This document shows, one piece after another, positions 31,957 through 43,675 of a stretch of DNA of 64,000 nt. How positions within the stretch are numbered: the stretch's first letter is position 1; each line of letters opens with the position of its first letter. The translations under genes and the position numbers were made by a program. The notes under the pieces were generated by a model. It was given only the letters and a program-made list of their open reading frames with translations, had not been told where the DNA came from and made no database searches. The stretch is taken from NCBI GenBank assembly GCA_038363925.1, contig JAQQWL010000018.1, positions 620,001-684,000 on the forward strand, read 5' to 3'. Source of the stretch: Apiospora phragmitis. Taxonomy: Eukaryota; Ascomycota; Sordariomycetes; Amphisphaeriales; Apiosporaceae.

Positions 31957-32629
31957 ATTCGAATCAATATATGTGAAGTAAGTTGCTTGAAGTTAGCCAG
32001 GCCATTCAGGAAAGTATGTGAGTTGACTTCCCTGACTTTAGCCCACAAGCCTTGGTGGAAAGGCTCGTATGCCATTATGTAGTTCATCGTGGATTTCGCG
32101 GTGTGCTTCCTTCGGTATGCATCTCGGCTGCTGGGAGCTGTTGCTATCACAGTCCCGGGCGAATGACCTTGTTGAGACTTTCCACAAGCGATTGGATGAC
32201 GGTGTTGATCACCTACGCCCGTACAATGAGGGAAAGCCGCCCGACAGCAGTGGGCAATAATCTCAACGAGCATCGGATTTAACACTTTGCATGGTATACA
32301 GAGGGCCCTGCCCCTGCCCGCAGACAAGCCTGTCAGTCTGGTCATTGTGCCGAATCGTCCCAGTCGCGTCTTGTGCATGCTGATACCTGTAGTGGCCATG
32401 TTGCACTTCACAAGGTGAGCTGGCCATGGAAGTGCTACACGACCGGCAATATGTATCGGCAGCCTTCAACGGTCATGCAAGGGGTGTAGGAACGCCACCA
32501 ATATTGACGCTCGGAAAGGGCCTCTCATTGAGTCCCCACCAAAGAAGCTTAATGAGACATCACGCCAAACGGGTGCGTAAATTTTGTAGCGCACCTGGCG
32601 AAACCTTATTGTCTTGTGGTTCGCCGCCC

Positions 32630-34360
32630 TCCACGCGGGCGCGCTGGGAGTATCGAAACCTCGGTTGTTTACTGTTGTCTCACCGCCAGTAGTAGTAGAG
32701 TTTGTTGTTGTCAAGTCCTGGCTGAGGGCTACCTGGCGGTGCACGACCGTGTGACCATGCAGACCAAGGTTCAGAAAGGCAGCGACACCAACCACCCACG
32801 CCCTGCAGGGAACGCACTGAGACCCCGGAAAGGAGGCTCCGAGGTTGGTAGAGGATTTCCAGTCTCGTTGGCGACGCAGATACAGGGACTGCACAGTACT
32901 ACTTCAAGTAAGCCTGGATAGCCGTATTTATCGCCGGTGCTTATCCTCCGACTAAGAATAGCAGGCATGGACGGTACTGGTTCAAGCCGATCTTGGTAAT
33001 CGACGGCACGAAGCCTGGATGGCCACCTCGCTCAGCCTGTTTGGAAGCGATTGGTTCTGGAGGCAAATTATGGTGATAGCACTGCATGACAGTCGCCCGA
33101 GAGCGGCGGGCAGTGTTCGCGAAGGGCCCCTGCCCTGACTGTTGGCTGCATGGGTTTGGTTGTCCTGCATTGAGTAGCCCTACACACATCCCTGGCGCTA
33201 GCCTGGCGCTGCCTGTCTTTCGTCCTAGTGCACTCGTGAGGCATGCCTAGCCCTCGCGGCCACCGTGTCTTCGTCTGCAAGCCGAACGAGAGGACGCTCC
33301 AGCACCGGTGAATCAAAACTCGGCTCATTTATTTCGAGCTCTGCTAGAGACTGCTCACAAAACCCCGCGTACAATGTGGGGTGCAAGAGCAAACGATGTA
33401 AGCTGATTGGCTACTCTTTCCACTTACTACGCGCAAAGTGCTCCACGACCAATCCCTGCTCCCGTCATTACGCTAATCGGAACCCCTGGGCGCAGATGTG
33501 CGCGTGCGCGCTGGGAGTACCAAAGCCTAGGTTGTTTACTTTTCTCTCAGCGCCAGTAGTAGAGTTTGTTGTTATCATGTCCCGGCCGTTGGCTACATGG
33601 ATTGAGCTGTCCTGCATCGAGAAGCCCCGTGCGCATCATTGGAGCCAGCCTGGTTGTTTCTTTACGTTTCTCCGTCACCAAAGCGTGGAGCCTAGGTTCA
33701 AAGCATTGGGCCTACTTGGAAGCGCTTGCTTTGGGGAGTCGGTTGCAGCGCACTGCCGTGTGATAATGCAAACCAGGGCCCAGAAAGAGAGCAACAGCAA
33801 TGAATCACGCCCCGCAGGAGATGTATTGAGATAGCAGTGCGTAATACTCGCCCGATAGCTGAAATAGTGCTTGCAAAGAGCCTCCGCCTGACCGCTGGGT
33901 GCGTCGGTTACATTGTCCTGCATCGACCAGGCCCCATTCACCCCTGAGCCAGCCTGGCAGTTTCTGTGTCTCCCGTCCCAACAGGCAACAGCAGCTTGTA
34001 CATGCTGAAGCATTGTAGAACTCCTTGGGCGGCCCTGTTATACGTCCAAGATAATGGTTTCTCTCTGTTGCTGGTCATTTTCTGAGATGCTTGAGGTACC
34101 TACAATGCGTTGCGAATGGTAGTCGAATGAATGAGGTAGATTTTGGTGGCGCCAGTTCCGGACGTGTATAAAAGGCGTAGGTTCGAGTTCGTGCAGGTTC
34201 CCTCCTACGAACATAACTAGGGATTGCACAGTGCTAGTTCAAGTTAGCCTGCGCAGCCGCATCAAACGGTGTTGCTATCCCCAGGAGGCGCGCAGTAGGC
34301 ACAGTTGAACGGGTTTATTAGCCCAACTCTACCCTTGGTAATCGACCGCGGGTGTGGGAA
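32630..34360 (+). repeat. Nested block of decayed repeats, including copy B
   Basis: Copy B of the dispersed repeat runs from about 32990 to 33440. It is flanked by a second repeat pair: 32635-32840 and 33505-33830 share GCGCGCTGGGAGTA, GTTGTTTACT and AGTAGAGTTTGTTGTT in the same order. A third pair, 32880-33005 and 34210-34350, shares TTGCACAGT/CTGCACAGT, TCAAG and CTTGGTAATCGAC. The arrangement suggests elements inserted into each other and then decayed. All ORFs here are incidental. Confidence 0.65.
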
Positions 34361-34570
34361 CACGCAGACCAATGCACACGGCGGTGACGGCATTAACCAG
34401 CCTGTTGCCGGGCGTGTTGCCGGGCGCGTAGGTCCAATGGCGTGAAATTGAATAAATAAAGCTCCTCTCTTATCGTTCATAGTTCTTCTTTTACACATTT
34501 TATCACATCTAAAACTAAACACTTACCTACATTCCCTGAACCACTACTATCCCGTTGTGAGGATATCATT

Positions 34571-34910
34571 ATGGTAAGTCCCCTTAACCTTTCACGAGCA
34601 ATTTGTATCTTAACATGAACAAAAGGCATTGATGGAACCCCAAAGTAAGATTTTGATTGGCAATGGGATATTACCCTTTGGTAACTTGGCTCTAATTTAC
34701 AATCTACTATCAGGTCGACGTCGCTTATGTGGCTTGGCTGCGCTTTTTGTGCTTCTCGGTCTATACTTGTCGGCTTCTGCGGAGATCAAAGGCGACATGC
34801 GCGAGATTTGGGTTGCATTGTGTTTGACTCTTAACGTTATCTTTTGGGTCGTTGCACTTCTGAGTCTACTGGGTACCGCATTGTGGGGGCTCATGTCCGC
34901 CAAAGAATGA
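34571..34910 (+). CDS. Small integral membrane protein, intron after the start codon
   Basis: The ATG at 34571-34573 is followed at once by GTAAGT. A 52-bp intron (34574-34625, with CTTAAC branch and AAAAG acceptor) leads to ALMEPQSKILIGNGILPFG and a 95-residue product. Hydrophobic runs (LCGLAALFVLLGLYLSASA and WVALCLTLNVIFWVVALLSL) predict two or three membrane spans with a short lysine-ended tail. If the intron is wrong, translation could begin at the in-frame ATG 34632 and give nearly the same protein. No family is recognised. It lies between repeat blocks, with no sign of decay. Confidence 0.5.
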
Positions 34911-35344
34911 TACAGGGAAATGGAAACCGGCAAGTAAGGAGGCAAAGACAATGTGGACAGCGAAGACAACACGGACTAGAGAATGAAGGAGATGATTCCA
35001 ACTAAGAAGTTAGGTTTAGATGGCCCTGTTGACTTTTGGGCAAGACGAATAGAATGAGCATAATTAGGAGATACGCAATGATGGTGATGTCAATGGTATA
35101 GGCTTGGGAGGCCTCAAGTGAATGAACGAGGGCCCTGGGCGCTCACCGACTTCCCTCTAATGAGCAACGATGTGCAACTTGCGCCAGAAGCCCGTAAGAA
35201 CTGGACGATTGAGCGCAGATACCTCGTTAGCAGGACGAATACCGGAATTTCTTGGCAGTCGCATCAGGTATTCATTCTCATTGCTTGGATAGCGACAGCC
35301 CCTTCCCCTAGTCACCGTGGCTCCATCCTGGCATGGCCCGATTC

Positions 35345-36130
35345 CTGGGTGTCAAGGTCTCTTCGCTGAACCTACCTGGAAGCGATTAGTATTGGAGGAA
35401 TATTGTGGTGATAGCACTGCGTAACGGTCGCCCGAGAGGGGCGGGCAGTGTTCGCGAGGCGCCTCGGCCCAAACTATTGGCTACATGGATTGTGTTGTCC
35501 TGCGTCGAGCAGCCCCGTACACATCCCCGGAGCCAGCCTGGCCCTGATCGTCTTTCGTCCGAGTACACTCGTAATGCATTCTCCAACCTCGCGGCGACCG
35601 TGTCATTTTCAATAAGCCAAGCGAGAGTGACGCCCGGGCACTGGTCAAGCTAAACTCGGCTTTATTTGCTTCTCGCGCGCAGTTAGAGGGAGTGCTTAGA
35701 AAAGCTCCGCGCGGTCCTGCCCCGGTGAACAATGTGGAGTATAGGAGCCAACGATGTAAGCAGATTGGCTATTTCGCCTAGCCGCTAAAAGCAGTGCCCG
35801 AGGCCTATCCCTGCCCAAGTTCTGATGCTAATCGCAACCCCTGTGGGTGTGGTGTACCCGACCCACAGCTCCTGTACCGGCTGTTATCAGTTCGCGGAGA
35901 ACCCCAGAGAATGGCATGACCGGCTCCACTGAAACGGTCGACGTCACGACAAGGCTGTAACTTGCTGGGGAGTTTGGGCCGGTAACCTTTCTTGTTCCCG
36001 TGCTCTCGTCCGCCTCCATCCACCTAGCAATTCGAAACATCGCCTTCGGGGCGCAAACAGCAGTTGCACAGTCGAGTTTGGCTGGCGACATCTCGCGACT
36101 TCCTAGGAGGAGGCAGGCGTGGAGTAGCAA
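35345..36130 (+). repeat. Dispersed decayed repeat, copy C
   Basis: Aligns with copy A from TTGGAGGAATATTGTGGTGA (35390 region) through GTACACATCCC, AGAAAAGCTCCGCGCGGTCC (35698 region), GATGTAAGCAGATTGGCTA, GACGTCACGACAAGGCTG and GGGGCGCAAACAGCAGTTG to about 36130. It is the longest copy together with A. No usable ORF. Confidence 0.75.
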
Positions 36131-36504
36131 CCCAAGCTACATGCTTCCGACGCAACGGTCGCCGCGCGGTGTTCATGTTGGGGACGATGATACAATATTC
36201 GGCCTGAGCAAAACACATCTTCGCTCTTACTTTTATTGTTGTGGGACGTTCCTTGATTTGGTAGACGACCCTTCCCTAACAGCGCCATGTTCGCAGCGAC
36301 TTCGCATACGGACTGGCAAAAAGATGATTGCAAAATGTTTAGAGCTTCCGGCAGCTTCGACAAGCTCAAACATCCAAATTGCCATGGAAAATGAGATGGC
36401 AGAGAAAGAATACAACCGCGTTCTCATGTGGCCAGGGAACTGGAACCCCCCTGTTTTGATCCAGCCTTGGGACGGATATCCCGCATTATGAACCCCAAGG
36501 ATCA

Positions 36505-36935
36505 TCAGGGGGAATATTGATGCGATAAATGACGAGCGATCAATTGTCTATGCCACTGGGGGAGCTGGTACATCCCTAAAGGCCCTTGTCTGGCTTTCAT
36601 TCGACCCAGCGGCAAAGCTACCGGACACCTGGAACGGGGGCCCACTCCCTTTGGTAACTACGCCCGAAGCCCACGAGAACATAGAAGGCATTACAAACAG
36701 GCATGCAGGAGGGCGGGAGGAAGCATACCGCCAAGCTCTGCCCGCTCCTGGAGACCACGGGAAAGCCCTGGATCATAATGCAATTCCATCGAGCGTCTTC
36801 GACATATGCCCCTTAAGCACCGGAGCTTCAAGCGAAACGTCACTACCTGATACGTTTATTTTCACGGAAGGCTCCAGCGTATGGGCCAGGACTGAAATAG
36901 CCATGTACTCGCACCTCATCAGGCAATATGTTTAA
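36505..36935 (+). repeat. Direct duplication, unit 1
   Basis: Shares with unit 2 (37125-37565) the strings ATGACGAGCGATCAATTGTC / AGCGACGAGCGGTCAATTAT, GCCACTGGGGG, CAGCG(G/A)A(A/G)GCT and GCTTCAAGCGAA in fixed order. The plus reading frame stays open for over 90 codons and holds RSIVYATGGAGTSLKALVWL, so the duplicated piece may come from a gene. I do not recognise the protein. Confidence 0.6.
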
Positions 36936-37124
36936 GTTAAGTTGTGTGGTGTTCGGATCGGAGAGTAACATGGTGAAGCGAAGCACATTAAGAAGCCACG
37001 GGTGCTTGGAATAACCACGTATGCTTGGGGACTATGCATTTGCAAAATTGAAATTACGGGCATGTTACTCGTCAGGAGTCCTTCTCAAAGCGGATATGGA
37101 GTCGAAAGACGGGAGGGCGGTTAT

Positions 37125-37565
37125 CCACGACTAGCGACGAGCGGTCAATTATCCACGCCACTGGGGGCAATGCCGGTTCCCTACAGGTCCTGGTCTTGTT
37201 GTGCTTCAACCCTGCAGCGAAGCTCGTAGGTACAGTGGGTGGGGGCTTCCTTTCTAAACGGCGGCGTCACCCGAAGCCCAGGAAGAACCAACAAAGTGTG
37301 AAAAAGGGTATGGAAATAGGCGTGAGGGGAAACTCTGTCAAAACTTACCCTCTCCTGCAAGTCACGAGGAAAACATGCCCAGCCTGCACCACGACGGAGC
37401 CGGCAGGGGTGTTATCCCGGGGGTTTCGTCGGGAATCATTGACATGGCCCCCTTATGTGCTGGCGCTTCAAGCGAAGCAACAGAGCCTGGCACCTTTGTT
37501 TATCCTGGAGGCCGTAGTGCCTGGGCCAGAGTTCAAAAGGCCAGGTACCCGCACCTCCCCTGCCT
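37125..37565 (+). repeat. Direct duplication, unit 2
   Basis: Second copy of the segment at 36505-36935. It ends in GGGCCAGAGTTCAAAAGGCCA where unit 1 has GGGCCAGGACTGAAATAGCCA. Spacing between units is about 190 bp. Divergence is strong, with small insertions. Confidence 0.6.
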
Positions 37566-38380
37566 GTAAGTCCGAGTCAACTCATTCGGTATCGGGGGCG
37601 ACGACGGTGTTGAGGAGGCGGAGCACGATGGAGAGGCACATCCGTTTGCCGCATTTGACAACCACGTGGCACATGTCGCGGCACCAGCTCCTTTTACAGC
37701 TCCGAATCGAGCTGGGATTAGACCTGGCGGTGAAACTTTTGGGTACAGGAAATGTGGAGTATCCTGCATCTTTGTTGACATCGTCCGCAGCTCATAAAGG
37801 CGCAAGGGACAGTGCAAATGGATAGGCGGGAGAGAGAGAGCGGCAGGGGACATGCCACCGGAGTCCGACATGCACGGGCAACCCGAGCCGCGACGAAGTG
37901 GGCGAGGGTGTCAGGCAAGGGCTTCCTTCGCGTGCATGGGATCTTTTGCCTGACATATGGAACTCCAAAAGACGTACCACCAACTATTTTAATTCTTACC
38001 AAAGTCTGCCGGCCTCGGTACGAGTAACTCTCTCGCAATGTAGCTACGTCGGCATCGAGACCAGGAGCACTACGAGTGCGAGGGACAACATGATACAGTA
38101 TGGACAGTGCGGGAACATATTCATCTCGCGATAGAAGCGCGGTGTTGACGAGCAAGGAAAGCCCGCATTATGGTAGATTCAATATGAGCTACACACACAC
38201 GAGACAAGGCCCGGCGCATCGGCTCGCCACCTGCCGCGCTCAATTCTGCCACGTATGAGCCCAAACCTCCCCACACGCCGTTCACTTTCAGCCCCCTTGA
38301 TTACATGGGACGCAGAGCCTGAGCCGTGGTCAGCCATCCGTAGAGCGTCGTCACAGATTGCTTCACGCACCAGAGCCACC
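37566..38380. other. Gap without supported gene
   Basis: Overlapping ORFs on both strands, none with a recognisable motif. Confidence 0.35.
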
Positions 38381-38389
38381 ACCCGTCGA

Positions 38390-38554
38390 CTAGACGTTGT
38401 GGATGCAGGCACGACATGCATGGACCTTGCAGTACCGGCACTCGAAAATCCACCAAGAGGGACCTGCATGGCACAGGTTACAGGTCCATTGGATCAGTGT
38501 GCTGTCGGATTTAATCATCTTAAAAGAGTGGGCGCAGTTGTTCGCGACGGCCAT
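38390..38554 (-). CDS. 54-residue cysteine-rich (CxxC) protein
   Basis: A short complete ORF beginning MAVANNCAHSFKMIKSDSTL, then WTCNLCHAGPSWWIFECRYC and KVHACRACIHNV. The pairs C-x2-C (CNLC), C-x2-C (CRYC) and C-x2-C (CRAC) separated by an aromatic GPSWWIFE core look like a small zinc-ribbon or treble-clef unit. I recall similar short zinc proteins in other ascomycetes but cannot name a function. A TATA box lies about 100 bp upstream, followed by a CT-rich leader, and the ATG context is favourable (GCCATGG). An exon further downstream cannot be excluded, since the stop falls soon after the last Cys. Confidence 0.62.
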   Translation of the reverse strand: MAVANNCAHSFKMIKSDSTLIQWTCNLCHAGPSWWIFECRYCKVHACRACIHNV

Positions 38555-38653
38555 GGCGTTCGTCGTTGGAAATGAGCAGCAGCTGCTATGTAGAGGAGAG
38601 AGGATGAGGTATCAAGAACAAGTGGCAAGAAGCGTCTCGTAGTGCCCCACGGC

Positions 38654-38661
38654 TTTATATA
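38654..38661 (-). promoter_or_regulatory. TATA box of the small cysteine-rich gene
   Basis: Minus-strand TATATAAA about 100 bp upstream of the ATG at 38554, with a pyrimidine-rich leader (CTCATCCTCTCTCCTCTAC) between them. Position and context fit a normal core promoter. Confidence 0.65.
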
Positions 38662-38664
38662 GCT

Positions 38665-39815
38665 CTGCTGTTGAGCAGGTCTTCCCTGGATGTGAACCAG
38701 TCATCTAAAAAGTTTATCTAGGGCATGTCCGGTGCTTACACCACGAAGCGCATGCCAAAGTGGGCAAGTGGGTGCGTATGATAGGTTAGTGCAGTGACGC
38801 GATGGCTTCCTGTATTTGGCGCGATGCGACCGTTGATAAAGCGTGGCTTGATGTACTAAGAGGTATCTGCCGTGTGTAAAGCGCCGTGGCAGAGCATGGC
38901 GGCTCTTGGAGTAAGTAGTCCGGACCGTGACGGGCTAGATCTAGGAGGGTAATAGTAGGAGAAGCAGTCTAAGGTTCGTGATAGCAAATAAGAAGCGATG
39001 CGGACTGACAGGTGGCGTGTGATCGGGCAGTCAGGGACGAAAGCGGTGGCGGTAGGCCATCGTCATTAGGCCCGTATATTGCATGCATTTACTGATACAG
39101 TATCGTGTCCCCTCGGCTCGATGGGTTGTTTCCGATTCGTCCGATGCATCTGTCAATTCCTGGGTCACGGCAGTTCAAGCGAATCTGGCACAGGTCAAGG
39201 TGACGTCGAGGCAGTAGTCGCGGCGCATGGGCCTGTTAGCGAGCCCCAGGCCTGGTGCCATAGCTGCAGGTAGCAAGCGAAGATATTGCTGTTCTTACAG
39301 GACTTAGTGGGAAATACGAGGGCGCAATACCTAATTCGGGATTTACAGGGGGTTCAGCTCGGAACTGCGTCTCTTACTTCCGCAGACAGGACATCGCCCA
39401 TGCCTATCGCACCACTATGGCTGGTGGACTGATGCCTGGAATAGGTCCCAGGCCCACTACTGCCGGCCTCCTGGGGTGCTCACTGCTCCAGGGAATTCCA
39501 ACAGGCTACCCGACTTCTCTTTTCACATCTATGTCACTCGCCTCAGTAACATAGATCTAGTTCATTGGCATCACAGAGCTTCATTCGAATGCAACCTATA
39601 ACCTGTGGAACGAATTGGGTGGACGGAGTCGGTGGTAGAGCGCCTGCCACCATCAGAAGAGAGTCGCGAACGGGAGACGCACACCAAGAGCATTGTTTAT
39701 AGCATCCATTGCCAACCAGAATTAACTATCGTTTCCTAGCAGCACGTCTGCTGTATGCCGCATGGGACCGCTACGAACGCCCATTGGTAGCTAACCATGT
39801 GCATTCCCTCGACAT
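38665..39815. other. Gap without supported gene
   Basis: Low ORF density on both strands. It must contain the 3' flank of the metallopeptidase gene; nothing else recognised. Confidence 0.4.
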
Positions 39816-39820
39816 GGAGC

Positions 39821-42800
39821 TCACAGTTTGGCATCAAAATCCTCGAACTCGACAAGCTCTCGTATCGGACGGGCTCCGGAGCTGGCAACCAGTCGAGACT
39901 TGTACTCTCTGACGTCTTCGATCAAGTAGGGAACAGTCCCATTGTTGGGTACAACCTCTGATTCCTTCTCGGAAGAGGCCGCCTCTTGGGTCTTGGTACT
40001 TGTGCCCTGGGCCTCCAGATACACCACCAACTTGGCCCTAGTAGGCGAGGACGGTAGGATATGGCATGAGTAGAAGTCGATCATGTCAGACTTCGTAAGC
40101 TGCTTCACATGAGTGGCATCTTCTTGCGCTAATCAGGGGTATTAGTTATCAAGTCAATATTCTCGGTATCGGGGAATGGGAGACATACCAGCTTCAAAGT
40201 CATAGTATTCGTTGGCGATTTGGGCCCAGTGTCGTCCGGTCTCCTGGTCGAGATTCTTCACCTTCTCAAGACGTTTGACTACCACGGCTCTCTTGTGGCT
40301 TTCAAACTCGGAATCGCTCATGTCGTTCAAAGCGGTAGCTTGGGCGTTCAGGAAGGAATCGATACGTGACTCCAAGTACTCGGAAGTTCTCTCGCTCTGG
40401 ATGATAAACCGGAAGCCATATGTTGTTGAGCAGCCTCGCAGGCCACTGAAAACAACATAGCCAAGCTGCTCCTTGGTGCGCAGCTGGTCGAAGGCAGGTT
40501 CGTGGATCATCTGGTCAAGCAGCTGCGTCTTCGCTCGCACCATGCGGTCACCCTTACTGCCGATGTGGAGGTAGTATTCAATGCAGTGATTGATGTTTGC
40601 AGAATCCTTGAGTGGCTTCTTGTAAAGATAGTTGGCACCGGCGGGGAATAACAGGGATCGCAGGATTGGGAGCTGGTCCTTGGGTAGTACTCGGGGCTTC
40701 AGTGTGTTCTCAATCATCGTGGTCAGCTTCAGGGCGTCCTCCTTATACAAGTTGCCGTGTACGTAGGCTTCGATATGTATTTGGGAGATGAGTTGTTTGT
40801 GGAAGGCCCTGGTCGCTTCAACCGTAATACCGGGCAGCTCCGCCTCGAGTTGGTCAACAACGTAGTCGTGCTCAGATGTGAGCCATGAAATGTAATCACC
40901 GATCTGGGTGAATGGTTGCTGAAGCTCCCAGTTCTTGTAACCACGCGACAGACGCTCTTTGACAATGTCAAAGCGCTCATCGCGGATCTCCAGGTCGCGC
41001 ATGGTGATCAGAACTTGCTCCAGAAGGACTGGGAGTTTGTCGTTGTAGCCTGACACCTCAACAAACATGCCCCGAGAGTCCAGAGTAACGTTGTATTGCA
41101 AGCCTGCCAGGTCTGCGTCATAGGAATACTCCTCCAGGGCATCCCGTACGAGGTCGGTGTACAGTTTCGCCTTGACCGAGTTCTCTGCGGTGGCAAAGAT
41201 AATGGGGTTCTTGCAGCTAACCACGAGGTTCGCCTTCGGCACCCAGAAAGTGTCGTCTTTCTTGAACCATGTTCTGGCTACGTTGTCGTTTCGCAGTAAG
41301 CGCGGCACCAAGGATGGTTCCTTGACTTCCTTCTTCTCGACTTCCAGCTTAGTTGGGATAAATTGGTTCTTGTGCGGCAGATGCAGTTGAGGCAGACGCG
41401 TTTTGGCATCAGCATCGGCGGCCTTTGCTATCTCCGCAAGAAACTCTTCAGGGATCTTCTCGGCCTTGTACTCGGTTCCGTACCACTTCTCCTTCTGGTC
41501 CCAATCACCAGGGTAGTCTCTGGAGACCAGAGTCATTCTGAAGTTGTCCGGACGAAGACAGTCCAGTCCCTTTGTAATGAGATCCGCGTCAAACTTCCGG
41601 AGTCGGCTCTGCCCACTAAGCAGCCACTCTCTCGGCAATGGCTTCTGCATGACGGCGGCAATCTTGCTCGTAAAACGGCTGGCAGGTGTTTTCTGCTTGA
41701 ACTTGAAGTCCACGTCGGCCATACCCTTCTGCTCCTCGAAAATCCATTCCTGCGGTGGCGTTTCTCGAAGCAGAGCAACGTACTGAAAGAAGACCTTGAC
41801 GATTTCCTTGTAATTCATCAAGCCCTGTATTTCCGGAGTCAGCCTATGAGTTTAACCAATAATGTCAGGGGAGAGGGGCACTTACATCTTTGGTGAGTCT
41901 AACCTGGCAGTCAAACACACCAGGAGTGCCAGGGCAGATCGCATACACACCAGCGCTCAACGAATTGGCCCAGCCTTTCGATTTGATGTAGGAGAAAACG
42001 CTACCAGGTCCCTCGTGTCCAATCAAGTGACTGATGTACCGGCTTGGCTGTGATTCATAAAGCTTCTCCTCGTCCATGAAGGGGAAGAAGAGGTTGAGCT
42101 CTCTCGAGTCCATAACTGGCTTCGCAAAACATTGCCACTTCAGCTGGTCTTTCGCAAAAGGTACCTCCTCTTCCCACCGGTTTTGGGGCAGATTCTTGTT
42201 AGGCACAGCTGAGAAAAGCTCTGCTGACCAGCGCTCCAGAACATCAAGAGGTTCACGGCCGAGCACACATAGCTTCATTCTGTTTGCCGAGTAATGCTTT
42301 CCATGGAATTCCATGAACTTGGCGCGCACGTCGATACCGCGTGCTTCAGGCTCAGTCTTGAGGACGTCAAAGTTTCCTGTGGAGAAGTGGCAGTAGGGGT
42401 GCTTCGGGTTTGACAAGCTCTTCTCGAGCTGATGCAACCGCCATTGATCGCTCTGTAAGTTCTTCTTGTTCTCCGAGTCAACCGCTTGCAGCTCACGGTC
42501 CAGAGTCGATGAGAGGAACAGCGGCTCAATGAAGAATTGTGCGAATCGGTCCAGAGCGCCATACAAGGGAGACTCGGATGCTTCCTCGCCCTCACTAGGC
42601 TTTGCGCCTACCTCGAAGAAGTAGTTTGTGGACGTTGCACCAGTATAGGCATTTGAATGGCCTGAATGCGCCGAGAGATACTGGTTGTATGCATTCTCCA
42701 CAGGGTACTTCTTCGTCCCCATGAACAAGAGCTAAGCAGCGTCAGTCAGCAACCTTTAATGACGACATCTCGACCAAACAGAAATACTTACGTGTTCCAC

Positions 42801-43061
42801 GGCGTGAGCCATGCCCGGCATATCCGCCTCATCGCTGAAATTGCCCGCATTCACATCCAAGGCTGCGCTTGCCTTGTCCGTCTCCGGGTCGTGAACCAAG
42901 AGGCATTCCAACTGGTTAGCCAGACGAACAACGCGGTAACTGCGATCATCGAGTGATGGCGTCTCCAGGTGGTCCGTAATCCGGTCTACAGGTTGTTCGC
43001 TTTTGTTCCGGATCGGAACATCATGCACAACCGCCTCCTGGGAAGGTATAGAGGGCGCCAT
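39821..43061 (-). CDS. ste23: M16 zinc metallopeptidase, Ste23/insulysin type
   Basis: Four exons (42792-43061, 41886-42731, 40189-41824, 39821-40128) with introns of 60, 61 and 60 bp give a complete 1019-residue protein, the usual size of insulin-degrading-enzyme homologues. The inverted zinc motif H-x-x-E-H is HAVEH (H86, E89, H90), completed across intron 1 as HAVEHLLFMGTKKYP; the third ligand is E177 in LQAVDSENKKN. The later inactive halves show QEWIFEEQKGMADVDFKFKQ, QLRTKEQLGYVVFSGLRG and HKRAVVVKRLEKVKN. For intron 2 the acceptor must be the CAG at 41825-41827, because the nearer TAG breaks the frame. In yeast the enzyme trims the a-factor precursor and degrades peptides; it is cytosolic. 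All exons are intact with strong splice signals. This is the best-supported core gene in the window. Confidence 0.96.
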
Positions 43062-43675
43062 GATGCTGGGCCGAGGAGGTCAATGCACAAGTGATTGCCT
43101 GGGTGATTTAGCGGGAAATAGGAAGGTAGGAAGAGGTGAGAGGGATGGTTGTGATAGCTCGTCGCACGATGTTGATGTGGATGGGTTCTCCAAGCTGAAA
43201 GATGGGAGAAGAATGATAATGACTGCGGCCTGCAATCAAATAAGGAGGTACATGTGCTGGCAGGAGTGTAAAGGTCGTATGTATACGTTGACTACCTTTA
43301 TTGCGAAAAGAACAACGCTTCCTAGGCAAGTTATGTTCATGCGACCGCCCCCTCTCCACCCAAGTAGGGTTAGGAATGTGATTCCCAGGGCGTACAGGTA
43401 GCACACCGGTCTGGGCCCATGGATCCAGCAACCTCGCTAAGGCCTTGCAGGCCCCTGACCCACGGGTGGTAAATAGCGCAGAGCCCAATGCCCCTGTATC
43501 AAGTCTGGAAGTGTCCCCGATTCGCTCACTATATGCAAGTAGGCGAGGGTACATGTCCTGTGATCTACCCTTGCCCTGAGTTGGCTTTCAGGGGCCTCGA
43601 AACCGAACCCTCCATCAGCTTTTAGTCCTTCTACTTTGGCTGGCTGCTGACTGTTGGGCCTGATTTTACAGCCAC
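43062..43675. other. Divergent intergenic region
   Basis: Lies between the metallopeptidase start (minus) and the Ies1-like pseudogene (plus), so it should hold the peptidase promoter. The missing N-terminal exon of the Ies1-like gene would be expected at 43400-43670, but I could not recognise it. Confidence 0.45.

Noticed and set aside
31281..32411. 376-codon ORF read as one protein
   Set aside because: Only the part after about 31860 belongs to the Zn(II)2Cys6 factor; the first half is the wrong frame upstream of the true start at 31956.
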